Origin: Cochliopodium minus
Taxonomy: Eukaryota > Discosea > Himatismenida > Cochliopodiidae
Assembly (NCBI GenBank): GCA_024220525.1
Contig: JAMYWO010000064.1
Span: 107,804 to 171,803 of the forward strand
Direction: 5' to 3'
DNA: 64,000 bases
Shown one piece after another: positions 21,801 to 31,835 of the stretch. The position numbers and the translations under genes were made by a program. The stretch's first letter is position 1. Every line of letters begins with the position of its first letter. The notes beneath the pieces are model-generated. The model had not been told where the DNA came from, did not search any database, and saw only the letters and a list, made by a program, of their open reading frames with translations.

Positions 21801-24800
21801 AGCAAGAGATTTTGCAACGTTGTATATAGACTTGTTTCAAGTATTGGACAGAGGCTATCTAATCAAAACTGTAAGAATTTTTTGTATATTTTTAGAGATC
21901 TAATTAAAATCTTATTAGTTGAACAACTCATGTTACAATGTTTTGAAAGATAACACCATCCAATCAATTAAAAATGTGTTCGTTTTTTATGATAAGATCA
22001 CAGACGCGCCCGAGTTCCTAACATTGAACATGCCAAAATTTATCAGCGCAAAAAGTTATGTTCAATCCTACATAGAAAATACCTCTCTTTGGAGAACAGT
22101 ATTTCCACTTGTGGGAGGATTTTTACATTGTATTGAACAAATACTCTCGAGTGATAGCGAGTCGCAAGCCTTTGAGATTTTGGTCAAACTTCTTAAGAGA
22201 CACGAAAAGAATATCCGTAACGAAGAGTCACTTCAAATAGTGGTCACTATGTATTTTCCTTTTGTGATGCAAGCATCCTCCTACGCTTTGAAACTCCTTA
22301 ACACTCACAAAAATCCAAGTTGGGCCTTGTGTTTCATCTATTGTCTCAAAAACTCAAGCAAACTCTATTTAGTCGAGTGGTGGAAAAGAGAAAGCACTTC
22401 TAACATAGGAAGCTTCCTTTTACTCCTCTCTTCATGCCCTAAGATCCTCACAGATTGCAAATTGGGCCTGGATCTCGAAGAAGAACTAAAGTTGGTCATT
22501 TATGATGTTTGTACCCTTTTCTCACAGACTTTTCACGAAAATCTTTACGGCGCCAAGTCTCCCTTTATCTCCACCTTTTTGTCCACCCTCAACAAACTTC
22601 TTTTCTTTTCAAAATCAGAGTTTCTCCAACTTGCTCTTCTCTCCTTTTTCTCCATTGTCGTCAAAAACTTTCCTGCTATGTTCGACAGCAAGAATACTTT
22701 CTGTGAAAACCTCATTGCCAACATTTTGCAGCTTTTCGAATCTAAGAACATCAAAATCAGAAACGAAGCCGTCTCCCTTTTGTTTTTGATGATTCAAATC
22801 AATCACAAACTCAAAGGAAATTTCAGCTTCATGAAAATGGCGACGAGTGTATCTCTTTCAAGATTATTATCAGACCAAGTAAGCTGATAAAAAATATTTT
22901 TCATTTTTTTTTTTATTTTTTTTAAAGGGATACAATGGAGTCGAGATTTTGGAACTGTCCCTCCAAAACTTGGCGGAAATCACCAAAGAAATGCAAGAGG
23001 AGCTCTATGTAGAAGTGTGCAACTTACAATTGAGCCTTTTGTCTGTCTGCGAGAACATCAAAAAGCTCAAGGCTCTGGACAACAATCCCGAACTGAAAAT
23101 AGAAATTTGTAAAGAAATCTCATTCGGTTATGCAAGAAGTTTGGATCTGAGAGTAAAATAACATTTTTTAAAAAAAATTTTAAAAAAATATTTTTTATTT
23201 ATTTAAAAAAATTAATCTTTCGATTTTTTTTTTAGGTCACTTGGTTAAACATGATTGCGGACATAAACATCAAGAGAAATTTGTTCGAAGAAGCCGCTCA
23301 GACGTATGTGGTGGTGGCATACTTGATCATCCAGTTCATCCAACACACCAAAAAGATCGATGTCAAAGTTAAACCTGTGTACAAAGTTTTGAACAAAATA
23401 TCTCCCAATATAGCACTTGAAGAATTTAAAATAATAAAAGATGATGTAGAAAATGTACAAAAAGATTTTTATTTTTATTTTTTTATTTTTTTATTTTTTT
23501 ATTTTTTATTTTTTATTTTTTTATTTTTTTATTTTTTTATTTTTTTAAGATTTTTATTTTTATTTTTTTATTTTTTTATTTTTTTATTTTTTTGTAGTTG
23601 AGATCTTCTTTTTGGAACTTGGAAGGACTTTGCACCTATCTCCAGAACGCAGCAGAATATTTTCAAAAAGTAAAATTGATTTGTTCGATTTAATTGAACA
23701 ACATCAATTTTTAAATCATTTATTAAATTTCTATTTTTTATTTTTTATTTTATTTATTTTATATTATTATTTTTTATTTTTTATTTTTATTATTTACAGG
23801 CAAAAGTGTATAAAGCTTCAATAGAAATTTACAATCAGCTCGTTTTGATCTACACAGAGTCATTCCAATACAACAAATTGAAGATGATCTACTCCAAAGC
23901 GTCGAACGTGTCAGAGTTTCTCTCCAAGAATGAACAGCCCAACGCTGCCAAGTTTTTTCGTGCTTCTTTTTATGGCAAGCGTTTTCATGAAAACAACGGC
24001 AAGAGTTTTGTGTATCGTGAGAAACTAGGAATGAGAATAGCTGATTTTAAAGACAAAATCCTTGTAATACTTATTTTATTGATAATTTTATTTATTTTTA
24101 TTTTCATTTTTATTTATTTTTTTTATTTTATTTATTTATATTTATTTTTTTTATATTTATTTTTTTTTATTTTTATTTTTATCATTTATTTTTGTTCATT
24201 TTTATTTATTATTTATTATTTTTTATTTTATTTATTTTTATTATTTATTTTTATTTATTTATTTATTTTTATTCATCACCATATTTACAGACAGTATTTA
24301 AATTATCAATCCAAAATTTAAATCATAATCATTATTTTTTTTTTTTATTCAATTAATATTTTTTTTTGAAAAAAATTTTTAATAATTTATTTTTTATTTT
24401 TTTATTTTTGAATTAATAATATTGTTTGAACAGTCTCAGTTTCAGTCCTTCGGAAAGTTGGAGGTGCTGGGGAATTTGGAAACAGAGCCCGAAAAGTTTT
24501 TGGAAAGTCAGGAAATTTGTTACGTTCAAACTGCAAACATAAATCAAGGTAATTATTTTTATTATTATTTTAATATTTCATTTTATTCATTTCATTTTTA
24601 TTTTATTTATTTTTGATTTTTTATTATTATTTTAATATTAATTTTAATTTTATTTTTTATTTTTATCATTTTATTTTATTATATTTTAATTTAATTTATT
24701 ATATTTTTCATTTTTTATTTTTTTAATTTTTATTTTTATTAAATTTTTTTTTGAAAAGTCTCCGAAAACAACTACTCATTGGATGTTGCACATTCAAACG

Positions 24801-25583
24801 AAAAGAACCAGCAGCAAAATGTGGCAAATCAAAGTCGCAAAATAATTTATTTCACCACCATGATCCCTTTTCCACACTTTAATAACAGAGTTGAGATTGT
24901 TGAAACGAAAGAGGTACCTCTTTCTTTTATAATTTTATTTATTTATTTTTTATTTTAATAATTATTGACATTTTTATTTTTTATAAAACTAAATTTTTGA
25001 TTTATTTTGATTTTAATATTTTTTATTTATTCAAATTTTTTTTATTTATTGATATTTTTATTAGCTTTTTTGATTTTTATTTTTAATTTTTTTTAAATTT
25101 ATTTTTTAATTTTTTTTTTAGGTCATTTTAAACCCTTTGGAAAATGCAGTGCAGCTTTTGGAACAAAGAGTCAAGGCTTTGGACAACGCTCTTCTTTCTC
25201 CCCAAGCCACCATATTATCTAACTTTTTGTATGGTAACGTGATGACTACTATTGCCGAAGGGCCTGAGGCCATTTGTTCTTCTTTTTTGCAAGAAAAAAA
25301 CGAGAAAGGTATTTTTTAAAAATTTTTTATTTTTTTATTTTTTATTTTTATTTTTATTAAAAATTAATCTTTTATATTAATTATCTTAGATAACATTGAA
25401 AAAACAGAAGATGAGGATCCAATGATTACAAAGCTTAAAAGTATGTTGTTGTTGTTCTTGAACCTTTCTGAGAAAGCACTCAACGAACACGAGTCCATCA
25501 TGGACCCTTCTATGGTTCCTTGGCAGTCTGCTTGCAAAGAAAGATTTCTCAAACTAAAAGATTTCATTTTGAAGTATATTTAA
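18843..25583 (+). CDS. DOCK-family Rho GTPase exchange factor (zizimin-like)
   Basis: About sixteen exons join to roughly 1,640 residues. Order: disordered basic N-terminus; an N-terminal region with KDYLNTENLDPIFAYLS; a region with INLTLFVYDRN; a C2-like DHR-1 (LHISIVSLKG, YKVSIAFSII, about 20640-20720); a long alpha-helical armadillo-like middle; and a DHR-2 catalytic region (FEEAAQTYVVVAYL, ASIEIYNQLVLIYTE, FYGKRFHENNGKSFVYRE, IPFPHFNNRVEIVETKEV, LYGNVMTTIAEGPEAICSSF). DHR-1 binds phosphoinositides and DHR-2 loads Rac/Cdc42-type GTPases. The final frame ends at TAA 25581-25583. Introns in the DHR-2 half are almost pure T/A runs. Exon borders of the smallest exons are approximate. Presence in this lineage suggests actin-driven motility, an inference. 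Confidence 0.88.
23460..23597. repeat. TTTTTTA low-complexity intron in the DOCK gene
   Basis: A run of T(4-7)A units fills this intron just before the exon beginning LRSSFWNLEG. Similar runs fill introns at 23731-23800, 24065-24300 and 24560-24750 of the same gene. Confidence 0.85.
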
Positions 25584-25814
25584 GAGAGTTGTTTAAAAAA
25601 AACGTTTGATTAAAAGTTTGTTAGATTATTTATTCAGTTTGGAAAAAAAAATAAAAATTTGATTTGTACCAAATCTTTATTAAGGATGAACACAAATACC
25701 TATTTATAAACCATTTATTTTAGCACAAAATTTTAAAATTGAGAAAATTTGGAGAATTTAAAATTATTGAATTCTTTTTTCAATCTTTTATAGTGGAATT
25801 TTAAAAAAAAAAAA

Positions 25815-28358
25815 ATGTTTGAGAAACAGTCGTTCTATTTGTTCAATTTCCAGAGGAATGATAAAAAGGAATTGAAGAGGGTGATTGAAGATAATGGTGG
25901 AAATGTGGTTTACATGTTGTCCAAGAAAATAACCAATATTCTCATAGGAGATGAATCTGTTATGATAGAAAAGAATATTGCCAAAATCCAACATTTTGCA
26001 CAATTAAATGTGAAATTTTTTTATTTAGTTGAAATTATTTAACATCAATATTTTGATTTTTAATCGATCCAATTAACCATTTTTTTAACTTTAACACAAT
26101 AGAAAGTTCAATTATTGAAAAGAGATTATATAACAGGGAGTATCTCGTCCAAAATTCTATTATCTCCGTCCAAATTTGTCTGGAATATAAATGGGAAAGA
26201 GCCCACATCGGAGAATCTTGGATCAGACATGAAGAATGGGGTGGATGAAGAACCACAGGAAGAGGATGAGGATGATATATTGAGGATGTTCGATGATGAT
26301 TCGCTCAATCAAGAATCGTCTTCTTCATTGGAAAAGCAATCAATTGATGAGGATTTGAAAACAGAGGGTAAATATTTGAATATTTTGAAAATTTTATATT
26401 CATAAAAAAATCAACCAAATAATAAAGTTCAATGAGAATTTCCAATAATAAAATTATATTATAAATTCACAAAACTCATGCTTTAATTTTTTTATTAAGA
26501 TATTGCGGAAGATATTCCCAACACCAAACCTTTGTGTGATTTATTTCCTTCTGTGATACACCCCAAAAAAATTGTTGAAGAGAAGATTGTCGAAGTAGAG
26601 GAAGATCTTGACGACGTCGAAGTCTATTACAAAAAATATGAAGTGAAATCAGACTACAGTATATTTAATTTGTTGGAAAAGTTTGAAAGAGAACATCAAG
26701 GTGTTTTTTTTTTAGTTTTTTTTCATTTTTTTTGTTTCAATAATTATTTTTAAAAATATTTATCAAAAATTAATTATAAATTTTTTTGAAGAAAAAATAA
26801 GAAAGAGAATAGAAGATAAAGAAAAAGAAAGACTTAAGGATCTTAAATTCGATCTAATGGAAGACGATGATTTGATCTACATGAAACCCAACTCTGAAGA
26901 CATTTCTTTTGAAGAGAGTAGGTTGCTGGATTACCAGTTTTATTACTTGAATCATCAAAAGAAGTTCAACAAAGCTAAACAAACCCAATTAATTGTCAAT
27001 GAGGGAATAGTTCTTGATTTCCCCAACACCTTGGGGGAAAACTCTGGTGACATATGGAGTTGGGGTGAATATAAATTTTTTTATTTTTATTTAATAATTT
27101 TTTTACAATGATTTTTATTTTTTATTTTTCAAAATTTTTCACAATTTTTTTATTTTATAATTTTTTTTGTTATTTTAGAATTATTTTATAATTATTTTTT
27201 TTCTTTAAATTTTATTTTAGGGTCTAGACAAACTGAAAATTTGTTGGGAAGGAAAAGAACTGCCAGCAAAAACGTTTTTGATTTATGCGGGAAAAACATT
27301 TCTTTGGTTTCTTCACACTCCTATCACACTCTTTGTCTTACGTCAGAAGGTAAACAAATTTTTAATTTTTTTTTTGAAACAATTTTGATACTTTTTAGGT
27401 GTCGTTTACTCTTTTGGTATGGGAACTTCTGATTCTAGGTTGGGAAGAAAAATCAATTATGACCCTACTATACCCAGGGTGGCCGAGATGATGTCTCCTT
27501 ACAAAGTCACCTTTTTGTGTAAAAAAAAAAACTTTTTTATTTTTTAATATTTTTTTTAAAAATTAAACTTAATTTTCTTCGATTAAAAACAAGCTACTGG
27601 GTCTACATTTTCTTGTTTTATTACTGGTAAAATTTTTTTTTTTTTTAATTTTAATGATATTAATTTTAAAAAAGTTTTCAAAATTTTTTATTTTTTTTAA
27701 TTTCAAAAAAGATTTGAAATATAAAAATTAAATTAAAATTTTTTTTAGTTGAAGGAAAGGTTTTTTCGTGTGGTATTGGAAACCATGGTGAATTGGGTGT
27801 TGGTAAAGATACTTTGTCCAGTGGTAATGAGATTCCTTGTGAATTGAAGGCTTTGCATGGAATCAAAATCGTCTACTTGTCTTGTGGAAAGAGTCATACT
27901 CTAGCATTGTGCGAAAATTCATTGGTGTATGGATGGGGAAATAATAGGCAAATTACTTTTACTTTTTTTATTTTATTTTTAATTTGAAAAATAATTTTTT
28001 AATTTAATTTTTAATTTTTAATTTTTATTATTTTATTTATTTTATTTTATTTATTTATTTTTTTTTATTTTTTTTTTAAATTTTTGTTTATTTTTTTTTG
28101 AATTTTTTTTTGAAATAAGTTTTGGACAATTGGGAATGGGCACCAACAAAAACATTTTCATTCCAAAACTTGTCAATAGCATGGTGGGTAAGAAAAGCGT
28201 ATATTTGTCATGTGGGAGGGCACATTCTGCGATTGTGACCAGAGACTTTAAATTGTTTATTACTGGGTAGATTTTTTTTTATTATTTATTTTTTTATTTT
28301 TTATTTTTTATTTTTTATTTTTTATTTTTTATTTTTTATTTTTTATTTTTTATTTTTT
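25815..28358 (+). CDS. BRCT-domain plus RCC1-repeat protein (3' end cut by assembly join)
   Basis: ATG 25815 opens a BRCT-type domain: SFYLFNFQRNDKKELKRVIE, then EDNGGNVVYMLSKKITNILI, and in the next exon LLKRDYITGSISSKILLSPS. An acidic linker (EEDEDDILRMFDDDS) and a coiled charged region (EKIRKRIEDKEKERLKDLKF) lead to RCC1 blades: GDIWSWGE, VYSFGMGTSDSRLGRK, VFSCGIGNHGELGVGK, CGKSHTLAL, YGWGNN-SFGQLGMGT and CGRAHSAIVT. BRCT domains bind phosphopeptides or DNA ends in repair and checkpoint proteins; RCC1 propellers often bind chromatin. A nuclear damage-response role is inference. One intron (27948-28119) has a GC donor. The frame runs into a T-rich stretch and the n at 28359, so the last blades are missing. 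Confidence 0.78.
28266..28358. repeat. TTTTTTA low-complexity run at contig end
   Basis: Regular T(5-6)A units run up to the ambiguous base at 28359. The run probably caused the contig to end here. Confidence 0.85.
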
Positions 28359-28359
28359 N
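28359..28359. other. Single ambiguous base marking an assembly join
   Basis: Left of the n lies an intron-like T/A run of the BRCT-RCC1 gene. Right of it the sequence starts abruptly in the middle of an exon of the SPRY/F-box family, at the same point as 29899. The two sides do not belong to one gene. Confidence 0.8.
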
Positions 28360-29145
28360 CAAGACGAAAATCTCGAAGCACTTCAAAAAGTGAACAATAT
28401 TTGTTGGATCATAATCTTTTCTTATGTTGTCAAAAAAGCAAAGGATCTCGTTGATTTGAGTTTGGTTTGCAAAAAATTCAATTTTGTGATATTCGAGAGG
28501 TGATTTACTTTTTACTATTCTTCTCAAAAAAATTAATTCATTTATGTTACAAAAGTACTTCTTCAAATCCGTTTTGGAAACATTATTCAATGAACCGGTC
28601 ATTTCTTTTTTAAAAAAAAGATTAATTTTTTCTCATTAAATGTTTCCCAAATAGATGGCCTTATCTCAAGAAAATAGAACCAAATATAAGGGTATGGGGA
28701 AAGTTTTTCAGAAAGAGAATCTCTCTTGAAAAGGTATCATTGATGGAAACACATCACATTGAAAACTGTGATCAAATCTGTTCAAAAGATTGTCCATCTA
28801 CTTGGGAAAATCTTCTTAAAGGTATTTTAAAAATTAAATAACATCTTTTTCCCTCTTTTTTTTCCAAATGAACACTTTTATTATTTTTTTAAAAAAGACA
28901 ATGAATCCCAAAAAGAATATGATCTTCATTGTAAAAGTTGCAAAAAAACTGTCTACTGGGAAAATAGTTTTGAACACGCAGAGAATAACATTAAAAATGG
29001 AAAGATCGTTTGCTTCCCTCCTCCTGGTCGTGTGATGAAACAAACTGTTGACTTTTTCAAGAAAGGAATTACAGGCTTTGAGTGGAGATCAAAAGAAGAA
29101 TATGATGAATCTGGACCATTCATCCTTATCAGAAAATGTTTTTGA
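28360..29145 (+). CDS. SPRY/F-box family member, 5' half missing
   Basis: The segment begins inside the family exon (QDENLEALQKVNNICWIIIF) and continues with an F-box-like helix set (LVDLSLVCKKFNFVIFER), an exon with NPFWKHYSM, then WPYLKKIEPNIRVWGKFF, and ends with a Cys-rich module: CDQICSKDCPSTWENLL, HCKSCKKTVYWENSFEHA and KNGKIVCFPP, closing at TGA 29143-29145. The SPRY half seen in the neighbour is missing because of the join at 28359. The final module resembles short bacterial zinc-ribbon-like domains with a CPxxWExL..CxxCxxxVYxC pattern. It is a probable ubiquitin-ligase adaptor. Confidence 0.7.
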
Positions 29146-29280
29146 AGTTTTATTAATTATTAAATTAAAATTAAAATTGAAATTTATTTTGTGTTGGAAA
29201 AGAATTTGTGGTTGGATTTAAAAAATAATTGAAAAATTTCAAAAGAGGAGTCAAATTTGGAACTTTTCAAAAAAAAAAAA

Positions 29281-30359
29281 ATGATAAAGGAGAATAAGAA
29301 ATGTGAATCCCTCCAAAGATGGGATGATTTATGCTTTTCCTCACTTTCATTGGATGGAGATCAAACCAATTTTATCTGTTGTAAATCTGATTTTTCGACG
29401 AGTAATTCTCTCAGAGCAAAAGAGCCCTTCAAATCAACACATTCTTATTATGAAATCGAAATTGAAGAAATACACGAGAATACAATTTTGACAATAGGAT
29501 TTGCTATCATGAATCCATCGTAAAAATTTTTTCAAAATATTTTGAAAAAATTTCCATCACATCTCTGAACCAGATACAATGAACTGGGATCGTTGGGAAT
29601 AATATTTGATAGTTTGAAAACGAAAGATAAGATAGGATTTGGATTGTTGGTAATCTTATTTACTTTAGATGAAAATATTTAATAATTTTTTTCTAATTTT
29701 TAGATTTTAGAAAAAGGATTTCAAGTTTACTCAACCAAAAACGGAGAATTACTCAAAAAGAAGGAGGATTTGTTTCATTTGAAAATAGAGGAGCTGTTTC
29801 CAACAATAACGATGAAAGGAGAAATAAAAGCGAAAGCAAACTTTGGATGCGACATAAACAAACCTTTTTCTTTTACTCCCTTAAAAAATTTTGACAAACA
29901 AGACGAAAATCTCGAAGCACTTCAAAAAGTGAACAATATTTGTTGGATCATAATCTTTTCTTATGTTGTCAAAAAAGCAAAGGATCTCGTTGATTTGAGT
30001 TTGGTTTGCAAAAAATTCAATTTTGTGATATTCGAGAGGTGATTTACTTTTTACTTTTCTTCCCAAATAAATTAATTGATTTATTTTATTTTACAAAAGT
30101 ACTTCATCAAATCCGTTTTGGAAACATTATTCAATGAGTAGGTCATTTTTTTTTTTCAACAGAAATTTTTTCTTATTAAATATTTCCCAAATAGATGGCC
30201 TTATCTCAAGAAAATCAACCCCAACATAAGGGTATGGGGAAAGTTTTTTAGAAAGAGAATCTCTTTTGAAAAGGAATCATTAATGGAAACACATCACATT
30301 GAAAACTGTGATCAAATCTGTTCAAAAGAATGTCCATCAACATGGGAAAATCTTCTTAA
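29281..30359 (+). CDS. SPRY plus F-box protein, 3' end missing
   Basis: ATG 29281 begins a SPRY domain: RWDDLCFSSLSLDGDQTN, SLRAKEPFKSTHSYYEIEIE, ENTILTIGFAI, then GIIFDSLKTKDKIGFGLL and GFQVYSTKNGELL. After this comes the F-box-like segment (NNICWIIIFSYVVKKAKDLV, SLVCKKFNFVIF) and exons matching the 28360-29145 member, with CDQICSKECPSTWENLL, up to the n at 30360. The last Cys-rich exon is missing. SPRY domains bind target proteins and F-boxes recruit Skp1-Cullin, so the architecture suits an SCF substrate receptor, although SPRY before F-box is the reverse of the common order. Exon borders in the middle are approximate. Confidence 0.75.
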
Positions 30360-30360
30360 N
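30360..30360. other. Single ambiguous base marking an assembly join
   Basis: Left: an exon of the SPRY/F-box family broken at its end. Right: a pure 9-base tandem repeat. The two sides are unlikely to be contiguous. Confidence 0.75.
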
Positions 30361-30525
30361 ATAAATAAAATAAATAAAATAAATAAAATAAATAAAATAA
30401 ATAAAATAAATAAAATAAATAAAATAAATAAAATAAAGAAAATAAATAAAATAAAGAAAATAAATAAAATAAATAAAATAAATAAAATAAATAAAATAAA
30501 GAAAATAAATCAATTAAATAAATAA
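30361..30525. repeat. 9-base tandem repeat (ATAAATAAA type)
   Basis: About eighteen units of an A/T-only 9-base repeat with occasional G substitutions, starting directly at the assembly join. Non-coding; it lies in what appears to be an intron of the next gene. Confidence 0.9.
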
Positions 30526-30618
30526 GTAATTAAAAAAATAAGTAATTAAAAAATTTTGACAAAAAAAAATAAAAATAAAAATAAAAATAAAAATAAATAA
30601 TATAAAAATTTATTTAAG

Positions 30619-31578
30619 GCAGTTCCTGTAGTTTCAAACACATATTTGCTTAAAAGAGATTTGTCAGACTTGTCCCTCTTTAGAGAGGAGAAACACCCAA
30701 ATTCAGATTGGAAAGTTGGACAATCTTTGCAGACGTCGAAATCTCCAAAGAACTCACTAAAAGTCATCTTTCCTCGATTAATCAACCAAAAGTAAAAAAT
30801 TTAATTTTTTTGATTTTTTAATTTTTAAATTTATTAATTCAAAATTTTTTTAATTTTTTTTATTTTTATATTTTTAAATGAAAAAAGGTCTTTTGGTTAT
30901 TACATACAAGACTACATCTTTCCTGACGGATATTTACTTTAAAAAACAGACACAGAATATTGGAAAAAAAAGAATATGTTGGTAAAAAAACTTTCATATT
31001 TTTATTAAATTTTTTATTTTTTTAATTAAATTTTTATTTTTTTAAATTTTAGTAAGTGATTCTCAATCCCAAAGTGTTCAGATCCTTCTAAAAGCAGAGA
31101 AACGTACCTTAGTAAATCGTTGTAACGCATTCACCAATGATTTTGTCAAAGATTTTTCAATTGAAAGTCTAGTAAAAAAAAGATTTCATTTTTGGTTTAA
31201 TTTATTTATTTTTTACTTAAAAGTCTTTGGGAACTACGTTGATAGAATAGAAACAACAGAAATCAAGAAAATTTCGAACAACTCTTGAAGACACTTGCAT
31301 TTAAAACTTGACTTTGTTAAAAAGTTCACAACCACAACGAGACCATCTTCAGCTTCGTCTCTAAAAACACTTATAACCCTCCTTCCTCTTCCTGTTGATT
31401 ATTCTGTCTGTCAAACTTTCCTTCTTCTTGTAAGGACGATTTGGCTCCTGGACAGATTTTGTCTAGAATGGCTGTTTGTGACAAGAACAATCGTTTTCCT
31501 TCTTTGCTTGTTAGAATTCAGTTGACCAAGGATCTCTTTCTTTGTCATTGTATGAATCCCAAAGATTTATTTATTTAA
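30619..31578 (+). pseudogene. Unrecognised gene, damaged or mis-sequenced
   Basis: Coding-like pieces follow intron-like acceptors: 30619-30791 (VSNTYLLKRDLSDLSLF, NSLKVIFPRLINQK), about 30889-30980 (SFGYYIQDYIFPDGYLL followed by a stop), 31053-31170 (LLKAEKRTLVNRCNAF) and 31215-31578 (DDLAPGQILSRMAVCDKN, FPSLLVRIQLTKDLF). Codon use in these pieces is less AT-rich than the surroundings, as in true exons. In-frame stops at about 30940 and 31401 and frame changes prevent one continuous protein. I do not recognise a family. The 5' part is beyond the join at 30360. It could be a real gene with sequence errors next to the repeat, or a pseudogene. Confidence 0.45.
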
Positions 31579-31835
31579 AATTTTAATCCAAATTAAGAAA
31601 TAAAGTATTTGAAACCAATTTATATTTTGATTTTAAGGCTTCTTTGTGTAGATACAAAAATCTGAAATGCCCTTTCCCAAAAAATTGAGTTTTTTTTTTT
31701 TAATATATTTTAATAAAACAAAAAATATCACTGACAACATTAAAAAGACAAGTAAGATTTTGTGATTGTGGAGGTAGGATTGTTTCTCAAACGAGAAATG
31801 AGAAATTTTTTAAAAAAAAAAATAATAAAGTTCGT

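Noticed and set aside
22502-22806. Overlapping open frames on both strands within the DOCK middle region
   Set aside because: The main frame is continuous from 21919 to 22880 and matches the DOCK helical region; the others have no domain content.
23460-24320. Tyr/Phe/Leu-rich hydrophobic open frames as membrane proteins
   Set aside because: They are translations of T-rich introns in the DOCK gene; splicing them out restores the DHR-2 sequence.
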